From NCBI GenBank assembly GCA_029706075.1, contig JAINUG010000048.1, forward strand, positions 4,458,501 through 4,522,500: a DNA stretch of 64,000 nucleotides, read 5' to 3'. The stretch is from Aldrovandia affinis. Lineage: Eukaryota > Chordata > Actinopteri > Notacanthiformes > Halosauridae. The translations under genes were made by a program, and so were the position numbers. Shown piece after piece: positions 21,171 to 32,999 of the stretch. A model generated the notes under the pieces. That model was not told where the DNA came from, ran no database searches, and worked only from the letters and a program-made list of their open reading frames with translations. How positions within the stretch are numbered: the stretch's first letter is position 1; each line of letters begins with the position of its first letter.

Positions 21171-21884
21171 TTAATACATACTAATACAGTTGATTAAATT
21201 AAATAAAACAATTATTGTCATGTGATATAATTATGCAAATGCAAAGCCATACTTCCACAATACCTCCAATATATTAACAGAGAAAGAAAGATAAAATACA
21301 TTACACGGATTTAGCAGCATACCAGCGACATCTGTACAAAAATTGAATAAAAACTGGATTTAATTTTTCAGTAAAACTGGGTGTTGGTGTTCTCTCAATG
21401 TTCAAAAACCTCTCCAAAATGTCCCACACACATTACAAATTTAACTCCCTTTCAATTACTGTAAAACACATTAAATTACTATATGGCTAGGTAGGAACCC
21501 AATATTATTATCAAACTTCAATTAAAAATGAATTGCAAATTGAATTACAATTACCCTAATACAATAAACACAATTGCTTTGTTCACTGAGCTGAAATACC
21601 TCCGCTATACATAAAAGTGCACATAGTAGGTTCCCAATCTTCAACAGAATTACCACTTAGGGCCCTATTTAGACTTAAGCACCTTCTTAGTTCCTCCAGT
21701 AACTACAACAGTTGTACAGAAAAATTGTTCACATTCACGTGCTTAACTGAAATTGGACAGTGCCAGAAAAATGTAATTGAATATCTGCCCTCTGGTGGTT
21801 AAATATTCAAATCATCCCTTTAAGGATTGTGTGCCTTTAATTAAAAGGCAGATTTTAATAGTTGTCCAATATTGCATGGAAATA

Positions 21885-22432
21885 CAGTACCAGTCAAAAG
21901 TTTGAGGACACATTTAGTCTGGACTACGGCTAAGCGGGCACTCCTTCATTCTTGAGCAAGATAACGACCCGAAACACACCTTGAAGTTGTGCAAGAACTA
22001 TCTGGCGAAGGGGGAACATGAAGGACAACTCAAACTAAAGACCTGGCCTGCCCAGTGTCCAGACCTCAATCCCATAGAACTTGTATGCGATGAACTGGAC
22101 AGAACAGTCAAAGCAAAGCAACCCACAAGTGCCTCTGGGAATTGCTGCAGGAGAGCTGGGACGACATATTGGGTGATTTCCTGCTGAAAGGTATTAACCA
22201 AATGGCCTGTGTTTGTGAGGCTGTTATCGCAGCAAAGGGTGGCTATTTTGAGGGATCCAAGATCCAATTTTAAATTAAATTTTATTGAACATTGCTTTGA
22301 TGATTTTGTTTATTGTTACATGTTTTTTTGTCATTTTTAAGTATTTAAAGAAACTTATATGGTGTAAAACATTGTCAATTATGAGATAAACCTAGTTTCC
22401 AGCAGGTGTACTCAAACTTTTGACTGGTACTG
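21885..22432 (+). mobile_element. Tc1-like deletion derivative with intact ends
   Basis: The 548-bp element has terminal inverted repeats CAGTACCAGTCAAAAGTTTG at both ends (about 26 of 27 positions match) and a TA duplication at 21883-21884 and 22433-22434. It retains only the C-terminal part of the transposase on the plus strand. Confidence 0.9.
21950..22272 (+). pseudogene. Tc1-like transposase, C-terminal part
   Basis: The frame beginning near 21950 reads QDNDPKHTLKLCKNYL, then WPAQCPDLNPIELVCDELD. These are the second catalytic Asp region (D in DNDPKHT) and the third catalytic position (E in NPIE) of the DDE domain. One frameshift follows the KQPTS segment (near 22125), and the end, reading VCEAVIAAKGGYF, continues in another frame. 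The N-terminal DNA-binding half is deleted. Confidence 0.75.
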
Positions 22433-22434
22433 TA

Positions 22435-24135
22435 GTTAAAAACTATGACTGGGCATTGACATATATAGGACATATCCATTTTTCCAATCCATTTTGCTTT
22501 GTGGTGTGTGTTTTTAAGAGTAAATGTATTACACTATTGTCTGCGTCGGTGTGTTCCCATGATTTCAGTTAAGGAGGGATTAAAAGCAGAAGCACCGGTA
22601 TAAGCAGTCATACAGTAGCCAAGATAGAGAAGAAAAAAAAAAAGCAGTTAAAGTTAAAGTTTTTCAGATGAGGACTTACAAGTGGTGAATGAGGTCAGCT
22701 AACACTATTCTACAAACTCTCTCACAGTTGACAATGCACATAAGCGTGTGCTGTGGAATCATAACAGTGTGCACTGCCGGGAGGTGTAAACATAATTTGG
22801 ACAAACTGAAGCATATGTACAGAGATCTGCACACCCATGTAAAAGCTAAAATTGCCAAACACAAGCAAACAACTATATACAATATACAATACCAACAATG
22901 GCCAGGTAGTGGCTTGCTACTTATTCAACCTTTTATCTGGAGCAAACAACGCTTCACTGAAGTCAAAGTCAGAACGGCGGGCATCTCTAGACATGCCTCT
23001 ATGTAGGAAACCCCCTTCCCCCCTAGACTTTGAACTTAATGCGAATAGACAAGTGAGGTGCATAATTTTTATGTCCACGAGACTTATGTCCACGATATGC
23101 ACACTTAACTCAACTCTGAATAGGGCCCTTCGAGCATCAATAACAAATAATGTCATGATTCATGCCAATTGTGATTTCACAAGACGAATGGTTATGGAGT
23201 GTGCGAAAGCACTACAGCAAGACAAATGTTCGTAAACAAGCCTCCACACTTACAACACAAGCATTTTGTGAGCATAAAACATTTAGATTAAAAGCAAAAA
23301 AACGAATAGATAATGAGTAAAGGTGAGTAAACATATGGGCATAACTGCATTTATTCTACAATGCTGTAAAGCTCGCCCAAAGAGGCAACCATTTTCACAG
23401 AACCAGCTGTCAAAATGTCAAGGCTGAAGCTGGTTCCTTGAGCAGGTCAGAAACAGAAGGTTTGGTGGGAAAGTCGGTAATAGAGTGTTCAATCTTTTTT
23501 GTACAGAATGTTCTGTGCCAGGAGGCCTTGCTGGTGTATAGTTGCCCTGGAGACATGTAGGACATTTTCATGTGGCGGATTACACATGGAGAAAATCATT
23601 CTTTAGCAACTGACCTCAGTGCAGATGCACAGGAACACAAATCTGTTCCTTGGCGTGTTACGTGAGTAGCATTGCACACAACTGAAATGACATCTGCAAT
23701 TACAAACTCCACATGACCTTTCAAAGCATCACATGGGCACAGCTTCTCACACCCACGTTGGATGCAGGTGGTCCTAGCAGGCGGAATTTTGAGACGATGG
23801 ATGCCTTTTAACTGCATGTCTGCCAAAAGACCACTATGCCACAAGACCCAGGCCTCATTCACATAAGGATTAGGAGTAGGAGCAATGTAATGGCTTGTAA
23901 TACATCATACACAGATAAGCTCTTTGTCAAAGCTTTGTTTGCATATTCAAAGGCAGTATCATAGTGCCATCATGTCAATCATTATCATTAAAATACCATA
24001 AAATATATCATAAAATATTTGCTGGCAGATTGCAGGAGCACAAGTGGGCACAAAAACATGTGCAGTAGAATGACAGTTTATTGGTATAATCGATACAGGA
24101 AATCGATACAGCATGTCAGCACAGCATGTTGTGCT
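22435..24135. other. Unassigned noncoding stretch
   Basis: Nothing recognisable beyond an A-rich run near 22631. Confidence 0.45.
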
Positions 24136-24139
24136 TAGA

Positions 24140-24335
24140 TCCTTGGGCTCTGGCTCTGTGGGTCCTGGGTGTTGAGCAAGTGACTACTGTTGCACCCTTG
24201 AGCAATTCCCTGTACTTAAATTATTAAAGTAAACATTCAGCAATGTTTTAAAATACTCAGCAAATGGATTAAATATTTATTTAATATTAAATAAATACAA
24301 TAAGTCACTCTGGATAATGGCATCTGGAAAAATAA
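24140..24335 (+). mobile_element. Degraded tRNA-derived SINE
   Basis: The segments TGTTGCACCCTTGAGCAA near 24190 and AATAAGTCACTCTGGATAA near 24300 are those of a common fish SINE whose 3' tail ends in the AAGTCGCTCTGGATAA motif. Boundaries are approximate. Confidence 0.5.
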
Positions 24336-24485
24336 CTCCCGGATGTGAAAAGAGTAATACTAGTCAGTAGTGGCAATTTTTAAATTATGTAATTAAAAGT
24401 CCATATTTCTATTGCTTGGGTGTGCGGCCTATGTAATTTGCAAACTCTATGTTGAGGGCTTACTAGAGTGTCCCTGTCACCAATA

Positions 24486-24545
24486 GTCATCTTGTAAGTC
24501 GCTCTGGATAAGAGTGTCTGCTAAATGCTTAAAATGTAAAAATGT
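24486..24545 (+). repeat. SINE 3' tail
   Basis: CTTGTAAGTCGCTCTGGATA, then AGAGTGTCTGCTAAATGC: the conserved 3' tail shared by several fish SINE families, standing alone here. Confidence 0.8.
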
Positions 24546-25299
24546 AGTGACCACAGACCTGTGTGATATCAATCTGCCCATGCGACTTGCCATGCCCCAC
24601 ATACCTGTATGAAAATGTGGATGCATTTTACACCACTGCCACATTCCAACACTGTTTATTGGAAAAAACAGGTGCAAATATGCAAGCAGTGCCAAATTAG
24701 GCTGCTCTTCCATGAGCCAAACATTGTTTAGCTCAGCAGAAAATGCAGGTCCCCTAAAACGGCACACGTGTATTAGTTCCGCCAAATCAATTCCACTGCA
24801 TCAATCCTTCGCTTTCTATTTGTCAGAGTTGACCAAATTACTCAGTAATACATTTTTCACAGAAACAAGAGGATTCCGCATACGCAGTGCTCCCTGTGGC
24901 GTGAAGGTTTTGGGGGGTGAAGTCAGTTAGGCGACGGAACGATAAGGACAGGGTCATTGCCGAGTTAGGTTAACCGGCATGTTCAACAATAAAATGGTAA
25001 AGTTACAGTCGAGTATTGGACTCATTTATCAGTTAGTAAACAACATGTTGATGTCAGACGTGTGGCTGTAACTGATGAAATTGCCTGAAAAAAGTTTGAC
25101 TCAAAACTTGTCTTGCCAGGAAAACCAAGTAAAAATGTTAGTGTACTCTATGGGGGATGAGTCAGAGGATGTGCTGTAGGGATTGACTTGAATGGAGAAA
25201 TGAGGCTGTGAAAAAGGGTTTGATCATTTTTATGTGCCAAAATAATGTGATATACGAACATACTAAATGTAATCAGACAAGCTCATGAGTCTCAATTCG

Positions 25300-25580
25300 T
25301 TTATCACAGCATTACATGCGCTAGCTGTGAACTGTGATTATGGAGCACTGGATGAGCCGCTCAGAGACAGGTTAATTGTTGGTCTCAAAGACATGAGACT
25401 GTCAGAGAAAATGCAATTGGACAGAGGTAACACTTGAAGCAATCACAATGGCAAGGCAATCGGAGGAAATTAGGCTAAGGCAGCAGCAGGGGGTCAAGCG
25501 CCACAGAGGACTTGCTTTAAATGCAGGAAAAACCCTTCTCATGCTAAACAGCAATGCCCAGCTAAAGATGCCTTAAAAGG
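25300..25580 (+). pseudogene. Gypsy gag C-terminal remnant with zinc knuckle
   Basis: In broken frames the stretch gives EPLRDRLIVGLKDMRLSEKM, typical of the gag capsid end. It then gives a Cys-x2-Cys...His-x4-Cys knuckle (CFKC...HAKQQC) near 25515-25555. Several frame changes prevent a product. Confidence 0.6.
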
Positions 25581-25629
25581 ACAAAGCGCTATGAGACCTA
25601 CTGTCAAAGCAGAACCAGTGGTACTGGAC

Positions 25630-26937
25630 ATGCGAGCAGCAGTCTGCGTTTGATGGGTTAAAGAGAGATCTTTCATCCACACTAGTTCTTGCCCTGTGCG
25701 ACCCAAACAAACCCCAGCTCAACATCTCCACTGATGTATTGTCGTACGGACTGGGTGCTGTGCTGCTGCAGAGGCAAGGGGAGTGCTGGTGAAACTGGAG
25801 TGCACTGGACATCACATGGGCGTGTGAAAGGTTCAGCGACTTCATTGTGGGGCGACGCTTCAAACTGGAAACTGACCACAAGCCGCTTGTCAGTCTGCTG
25901 GGGGGCAGGCTCTGGATGATCTTCCTCTTAGAATACTGAGGTTCAGGATGAGATTAATGCAGTTCTCATATGACATCAAACATGTGCCTGGTAAGAGCTT
26001 ACACACAGCTGACACTCTCTCACGTGCACCCTTGAAAGAGATTGGAAACAGGGCTGACAGAGAGCTCATGGAGGACACTTAACATGTACATTGACGCAAT
26101 TGTGGACAGTTTACCTGCAAGCAGAGATTACCTGAGCAAACTCAGAGAGGAGCTGAAAGCTGACAGCGTGTGCTCAGAGATCATGAAATTCTGCACACAG
26201 GACTGGCCAGACAGAAACAGCCTGAATGGGGCTCTGAGACATTACTGGGCCAAGAGAGCAGTTTTATCTGTTCATGAGGGCCTTCTGAGAGGAACAAGGC
26301 TAGTGATCCCAGCTGTGATGAGAAACAACATGCTCGACAAGCTACATGAAGGGCGTCAAGGTATGGTTAAGTGCAGGGAGCAGGCTAGGCAGACAGTATG
26401 AGGGCCCAGACTTAGCAGTGAGTTAGGAGAGCTTGTCCAGAACTGCAGAGCATGCGTCAGAGAGCAGACAAATGCTAGAACCATTGATGCCAACCTAGCT
26501 GCTGACAGGCTATGGCAGAGGTTAGGAGCAGACCTTTTTTTCTTTGTAAAGCACAAACTACCTGTTAGTTGTGGACTATCACTTTAGATATGTAGAGATA
26601 GCACAGCTCACACCCACCAGATCAACATACGTAGTTACCCACCTGAAATCCATCTTTGCTCATCACAGGATACCTGAGGATTTGATAGTGGAAATGGGCC
26701 ACCATTCTCAGGGGGTCACCTCAAAGCTTTTGCTGTAGAGTATGGCTTTAAACATGTGACCAGCAGTCCTACATTCCTGCTGGTCACATGTGGGGAAACC
26801 CCAGACCAGCAAGGGGAAGACTTACCTTCTATTGCACCAACACCACCCAAGACAGCATCTCCTCAGCAGGTTGCACTAACCAACCTGAGAACAAGATCTG
26901 GCAGGAGAGTAATTAGATCTAAAATAGTGGACTTGTG
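25630..26937 (+). pseudogene. Gypsy pol remnant: RNase H and integrase
   Basis: The frame near 25640-25800 gives a segment with PQLNISTDVLSYGLGAVLLQ, the RNase H start (catalytic Asp in STD). LETDHKPLVSLL follows near 25866. At 26042-26401 an open stretch (SLPASRDYL, LSVHEGLLRGTRLVIPA, then the His-x2-x-G of the zinc-binding region) is the spacer plus the integrase HHCC start. Its Cys pair lies near 26443-26475. A short, frameshifted piece of the core and the element's C-terminal tail (to the stop at 26936) follow. It is broken by many stops. Confidence 0.7.
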
Positions 26938-27718
26938 AAAGTGGAGAAAGACTTACCTGCTTAAGTAGAGATGCATTGCACATGTTAATAGTTACTGAGT
27001 GTTGAGTGTTATGTTATAGATATTCTTAAGAGAGAAAGACAAAACAACACTAACATGCATGTAAGAGAGCTCAGGGACAGGCCTTTCTACAAAAGGGCAG
27101 AATAACCCCTTAAGACCTGCAGAGGCAAAGGTAGTCCACCCTTTGTCTCAAAGAAAGGGAGATGTGGCGTGAAGGTTTTGGGGGGTGATGTCAGTTAGGC
27201 CTATGGAACAAGGAGGACAGGGTTATTGCCGAGTTAGGTTAACCGGCATGTTCATGGTAAAGCTAGTCATGTATCGGACTTGTTTATTAGTTATTAGGCA
27301 ATGGAGGGGGAGTGTCGTGTCTACTATGTTGGTCCAAGCGTGTGCAGGTATGACCTTGTCAAGATAGTTAAGACTGAGACGTATAGTCTTAACAGTATAG
27401 TACAGTAATACAGTATACTCACGCATAGCCAATCTCATCAGAGTTACGGCAGATGAATGGCCGGATAGACCGGTAACATTTAAAATAAACATAACAGCCA
27501 ATGCAGTTTTCAAAATGTGAATATTCACAAATGACTGTATACAACACACCACTTTAAAAGGTTAATTTTACCAAATTCCGCCCCCCATCGGGGCTGATGA
27601 CCAGGGTCGGTCTGGTAGAGACCGGTTTCAGACCGCGTCCCTGACAGGCAGCGCACATCACATCGGACCAGGCAAAATGTGGTGCATTAGACCTCTATGC
27701 TATCCGTCGCCCTAGATC

Positions 27719-27848
27719 TACCAAGTTGTTAATGTATGTTACTGTACTTTTCCCTATGCTGAAGTGAGATATGTTCTCGTCATGTCCTTCTCCAAGATAA
27801 ATTATTGAAATTTTTTCCTGAATGGAGAGCACAACTCTTTTCGCAGAC
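27719..27848 (-). pseudogene. Jerky/Tigger-like transposase N-terminal fragment
   Basis: On the minus strand from an ATG near 27850 the product reads MSAKRVVLSIQEKISIIYLG and then FSIGKSTVTYINN. This fits the psq-type helix-turn-helix at the start of Jerky/Tigger transposases (K-R-x-V-x-L-S-I...K...I-G-K-S-T-V). The frame continues a few residues and ends. No DDE domain or terminal repeats were recognised. Confidence 0.45.
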
Positions 27849-27974
27849 ATTTTCAGCACATCTCTCAAAACATTTTCAACCTCTTTGCAGGTGAAATAAT
27901 GGTTTCGTCTTTGACGTTTCCTTTGCTTTGTTTTATTTTGCTGCTTACACAGTGATGAGTGCCCCAATGACAAT

Positions 27975-28529
27975 GGTCACGTCAGTCTCCAATTAATCAT
28001 TAACATTTAAATGAGAGCAGCAGATAAATACGGTGAATCACATGTGCGGGAGTACATTGTACATTTGTTTATTTCACAGTATGTGTTTTGCTATTGTTGC
28101 TGAGGTCCTGACTCACTGTGGTAATTAAAGATCCTGTGGCACTGTTTGAAAGAGTAGAGGTGTTAACCCCAGTGTCCTGGTAATATTCACACAAATCATA
28201 TTTTTGTTGTACCCGATAACACAAAACACTTTCTCTGACATGTGTGAGGAGTTAAAAATGTTATGACAAGACACGTCATTGAGCTCAAAGTATTCAAAAG
28301 TGAATTGAGGAATATAAAATTGTAATAAATTTAGAATACTTTTATGTGATAAAATAAACTGTTTAAACAATTATACATGAGTCTAAAATATAAATGAATA
28401 TGTGATAAAATAAACTGTTTAAAAATAAAGTTATATTGCAATTAATAATTCAACCCGTTACTACACATCTGCATCAGTGATGTGGTACATTTGAGCAGTG
28501 AGGATCACTTATTGGAGTTTTACACAAAG
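27975..28529. other. Unassigned stretch with a short direct repeat
   Basis: The 22-bp unit beginning ATGTGATAAAATAAACTG occurs at 28344 and again at about 28401. Nothing else was recognised. Confidence 0.5.
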
Positions 28530-28877
28530 ATTCGGGACAAAAAAAAAAAAGTTCTTTCTGATTTTATCCCATTTTAGTAACCAATTACACCCTCTATTTT
28601 TCATGTCAATCCCCCCCTCGTGTTGTGAGTTTGCTGCTGTAGCCCTGTGACCAGCAGTGACATGGGCGAAGTATCGTCTCCCCCCACAAGACGGCACTCC
28701 CCAAGCTGTCGACGAACTCAGGTACTCCAGAGCCACTCCTGTATGCAGCACACTAATGTCCCCCCTCCCTGGGGTGGACAGACAATTTCCACCCCCTGGT
28801 GGCACTCCCGGCCAGAGCAGACTCTGGTCGCAGTGGCCAGCATCGAACGTTGTAACTATTTGACCACCTGAGAGGCC
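28530..28877 (-). mobile_element. tRNA-derived SINE, about 360-bp family, minus orientation
   Basis: The reverse complement matches the copies at 31951 and 54130 along its whole length: GGCCTCTCAGGTGG start, CTGGCCGGGAGTGCCACC, TCACAGGGCTACAGCAG and AGAGGGTGTAATTGG. The tRNA-like head is decayed (only GTTCGATGC of box B). No clear target duplication. Confidence 0.75.
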
Positions 28878-29137
28878 CCCGGGAGAAACATTTTTAGACA
28901 ACCTCTGACGTTTCCCTTAACCAGCTGAAACTAATCTTCCAAACAGGTATAAAATCACCACGTACCCTTCTTCTAGTGTGCTTAGTTGTTTCCGGTGTCC
29001 CACTGCCTCTCCATCTCCTTATTGTTCCATATTAACCCACTTTTTTCTCCCCTTATCTTTGATGTCAAAAAGAGGGGTCAACAACCTCGTCTGATGGCCA
29101 GGTGCAATCCCACCTCTAGACTCCAAGCCCAAGAATT

Positions 29138-29682
29138 GAAATGAGGGCAGGGGGGTTGAGCCCAAGTGCAGAGACAAGGCAGGAGGCAGGAATCCAAAAC
29201 AAACTTGAAGTTTAATTAAACAATGAAGGAATAGAAGATATATTGGAACACCAACTAATTTGAAGTACAAACAAACACTGAAGAAATAAACAAACCAAAA
29301 GTTCAATAGAACTCTAACTAACTTAAAGTACAAATAAACATTGAATAAATAAACAAACTAAAGCTCAACAATACATTGGAGAAGATCAATGAACAAAGCA
29401 AAGGCTGACACTTGAAAAGGCCAACCACAGAGGCACGCAAACACTACGAACAACCATTTCAAGACACAGCAAAGTTAACAGAAAACAGACAGCTTAAATA
29501 AGGAACGCAATGAGACACAGGTGAAATCACTAAGACAATAATACACTCAGACAATCAGGTGAAACAAGACACAGGTGGAATCACTCAAGACAATGGAACA
29601 ATAAAACAATTACACAATGACACAATCAGGGAACACTGCCCTGTCCAATGCCATCCTCAGGTGGCGAGCAACAGCTGTGACA
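29138..29682 (-). mobile_element. Solo LTR (Gypsy-like), minus orientation
   Basis: The 545-bp block begins TGAAATGAGGG and ends GCTGTGACA on the plus strand, i.e. TGTCACAGC...CA in its own sense. It is flanked by AGAAT (29133-29137) and AGAAC (29683-29687), a 5-bp duplication with one mismatch. In its own orientation it has a TATTTAAG box-like sequence and an ATTAAA poly(A) signal. Part of it is homologous to the block at 63.6 kb. Confidence 0.6.
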
Positions 29683-29689
29683 AGAACTA

Positions 29690-31938
29690 AATCCATAAAC
29701 GTTTAATTTGTACATAACATAACACTTTAATGTTGCTAACATTGAAGAGACAGTCTGCTAGCAAGCATTTCAACTATAGCTTGCTAACCGTATTGAATAG
29801 ATTCAATCCCACTAACTAGAGAGTTAATCTAGTCACCTGAGTTTATTGCTGATCATCCTCAGACTGTGAGTATGCCTTTGTGTGAGGTCGCTGCTGTCCA
29901 AGGTCCTGTAGGCTCCCAGCCTGTGGGAGGGAATAGGAACAACTGACAGCAGCCAAAGAGGACGTGCAGCACTCTCTACTCCTCCCTCCAACCTTCCTGG
30001 CGTCCTGGTTTCCCCTTGTTAATCTCATCTTTTTTATATTCAACAATGAATAGGCTAAATTCCCCGCTATTCCTTCTGTGCTGCTACATTGTTATAATTA
30101 GAAGTGGGCTGGTTGCCATTCTGACAGACACCTACCCAACTGTTATAAAAGACTAAACCACCGGACGCGGGCAGAGAGGCTGATCCAACCGACCACGATT
30201 TTAAAATGCTTGCATATGTTAGTTAGCTAGTTAGCATATCAGTGGATCATTTGACTTTACAAGTTTGACACAATGAGACAGATTTCCATCGTGAGGATTT
30301 GAAAATGGTCAATCTTGAGATCATTGTACCTACAAGGAGATAATAAATCTAATAGCAATGCTAAACCTGTAACAAGATATTTCAAATTATTCATTCTTAT
30401 GTTTGCTGTTCAAGCATTCATTTATATTGTTGCTAGCTACTCTTACCATTTAGATAATGCTAGCCTACTGTACTACACTCAGGTGCAGATCACGGACACA
30501 CAGAACAGTTGTGACAGCCCATATAGCTCACAAACAAAATTGTCATGTGTCAATATGCAATGTATGTGGGGAAGATGTAGCTAGTTAGCCAGGCTCCATC
30601 TTAGGTCGACATGCATCATTTGGAAATATATAAATGGTATCTTTAAGATATAACCAATTTTTCAGATAGGTCTTACACTGCTGTGTTGACAAAATAAAAA
30701 AAACTGTTGTCAACTCTGTTTATACCGTTTACCGGCCCAGCTCTAGTTATAATGAAAGCTTCTTATGGACTTCTGCAACTGAAACCATTTGTGTTTAATT
30801 ATACACATACCCCACTCATGCTGACTGAGCTATCCAAACCAATCATCAAAAAAGAAAGAAAGATTTAATTTATTTCAATGCCTTTCTCTTCTTTTGATGA
30901 TGTGAATGTGATTTTTTTTTCCGACTTGGACTTTGGTACTGGTGACCTGAGGTTTGAGGTTAAGTGCCTTGAGTACAACACTGCTCATAACATGAGAGGC
31001 CTAGACTGTGACATACATACACACGTGCGCGAACACACACAACATCCATGTAAAACCGTATGGCTGAAAATTGTTAATGTAGAGCAATGCTGTTGAGTAA
31101 TACCTGAATTTACTGTTGCACATATATATTGGGACATAAATGTATTTTATACAAGTATAAGAACAATATAGTATATGGAAAAGTCTGATTGCACAATAAA
31201 GCCTTTCAAAAATGAGAAATTACACAGCAGATGTCCCACATACAAACCATGATTAAAAGCATTTCTGAACGATTGGGAATCAATTGAACATTAAGCGCAT
31301 TATTTTGCTTCTACAGATTCACTCTGATAGATGTCAATACCAATTACGTAAGAGCTGAGGAGTCCCAATCGTTTGAGAATACACATGTGGAAGCTGCCCG
31401 GGCAGGCTGCAGGGGCTTTCTCTCCAAAGATAATGTCAGGGTAAAATAGGGAGAACTCAATTAAAGCTGGCCCATTATCATACACATTATACAGAAAACA
31501 TCACTCCATGAGTAAACTCATTCTGGGAAAGAGGTGGGGCATTTCAGGCAGCACCACTAGAGCTCAGCTTGATGTCCTTTCTGATTCATGATTTCCCCCA
31601 GCTAAGCAGGAGCCAAAACAACCAAGGAACGACGATGGCTGTCATTTGGCACAGAGAGCCTCACTGTCAAGCAGAGAGATTTATTTTCCAAATTTAAAGA
31701 AAGGAATCTCTCTCAAAGTGGCATATTGTACTTCTAACGAATGGAACAAAAAATATTAGAATACTAGGAACTTGAAATGTTGAGCATCAGTTTTCGCCAG
31801 ACAGTTTTATTCCTCTGGGCTACATGGACCCCAACCCCCACCCCCCTACTACATTCTCCATCAATCATCTCATCTAATGTTTTAAAACTTTACTCACCCA
31901 CATACTTTTCAAAGAAACTGGATATTTCCATGCTAGTT
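29690..31938. other. Unassigned noncoding stretch
   Basis: No exon or defined repeat was recognised. 31230-31700 has balanced composition and no repeat signature and could hold conserved noncoding sequence (impression only). Confidence 0.4.
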
Positions 31939-31950
31939 ATGCCTTTGAAA

Positions 31951-32312
31951 CGATCGACGCTGGCCGCTGCGAGTGATCAGGGTTCGGTTCCACCGGCCGC
32001 CAGAGTCGGCTCTGACCAGGAATGCCACCGGGGGCAACAATTGGCTGTCTGCCCCAGGGAGGGGGAAGGGAAGCCGACAGAAAGTTTGCTGCGCACAGGA
32101 GTGGCTCTGTAGTACCAGAGTTACGGTCGCCAGCCTGGCGAGTGCCGTCTTGGAGGAGACGATGCTTTGTCTTTGTCACTACCGGTCACAGGGCTATGGC
32201 AGCGAACTCACTATATGAGGGGGGGATTGACATGAAAAATAGAGGGTGTAATTGGCTACTAAATTTGGGAGAAATGGGAGAAAATCTGAAAATAAAAATA
32301 AAAATAAAAATG
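31951..32312 (+). mobile_element. SINE of the same 360-bp family, with target duplication
   Basis: It is flanked by ATGCCTTTGAAA at 31939-31950 and again at 32313-32324. Box B (GGTTCGGTTCC) is at 31981-31991, and the tail is (AAAAT)n. The tRNA-like head is shortened compared with the copy at 54130, so the copy is 5' truncated. Confidence 0.9.
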
Positions 32313-32440
32313 ATGCCTTTGAAAAAAACATAGAAAGAAGAAAAATGGGTTAAAAAAAAAGTAGAATAACAAAAATATATTACATACCCCTGCAGTGAGA
32401 AAAGCTGCAATCAGAACATGGTTGTCTAGCATCTTCCTCC

Positions 32441-32993
32441 TGTTACAACCAAATAAAACCACCTGCACTCCAGTAGCCAGGTAGCAAACCAAACGGGACA
32501 TGACAACAAAATACCACCAGTCAAGATATAAAAATACACAAAGTTTATTACAACACTTAATAAAAATACATATTTACACAAGTGGCAGAGGGAAATCAAA
32601 ACAAAGCATACTACCTAAATCTATTCTTGAAAGAAAAGAAAACTACCCTCACTCCCGTGGCAAAACAAAATAGGTCTTCTGCATTCTGACTAAGCTACAC
32701 TAACCCTTTCTCTTGAAAAAGAAAGAAAAGCAACAAACAAATGAAAGCACGGTCAAACGACACAAAAAAAAGGCTGATCAGAAAACCGGCTCTCAAACAC
32801 AAAAAAAAGTTATTCACACGAAAGTTTGTGTCTTGCATGCATTTTATGCTTTAGACTAAAGAGGTCGAGGAGAGTGCAACTGGAAACAGTCTCACAGACA
32901 GCTTGATCACGTGTCCTCAGCATAGCTTCAACTGGCAATCAAGCACCTGCCATTTAACAGTCTCTCAGGGGTCAAATTTGGCCAACCGTGACA
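32441..32993 (-). mobile_element. Solo LTR, minus orientation
   Basis: The 553-bp block starts TGTTACAACC and ends CCGTGACA on the plus strand. It is flanked by the 4-bp duplication CTCC at 32437-32440 and 32994-32997. In its own sense it reads TGTCACGG...TTGTAACA, with AATAAA about 90 bp from its end (plus 32543-32548). No internal retroelement sequence adjoins, so it is a solo LTR left by recombination. Confidence 0.75.
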
Positions 32994-32999
32994 CTCCAT

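Larger units (their letters stand above)
24895..27470 (+). mobile_element. Old, internally deleted Gypsy/Ty3 retrotransposon
   Basis: Two related LTR starts, TGTGGCGTGAAGGTTTTGGG, lie at 24895 and 27163. The second follows a clean polypurine tract (AAAGAAAGGGAGA). The copies match for about 150 bp and then the 5' one diverges, so it is probably truncated. The right limit is uncertain (at least 27300, possibly about 27470). Internal remnants are the end of gag, RNase H, the integrase zinc region and part of the integrase core. Protease and most of reverse transcriptase are missing. Confidence 0.75.
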
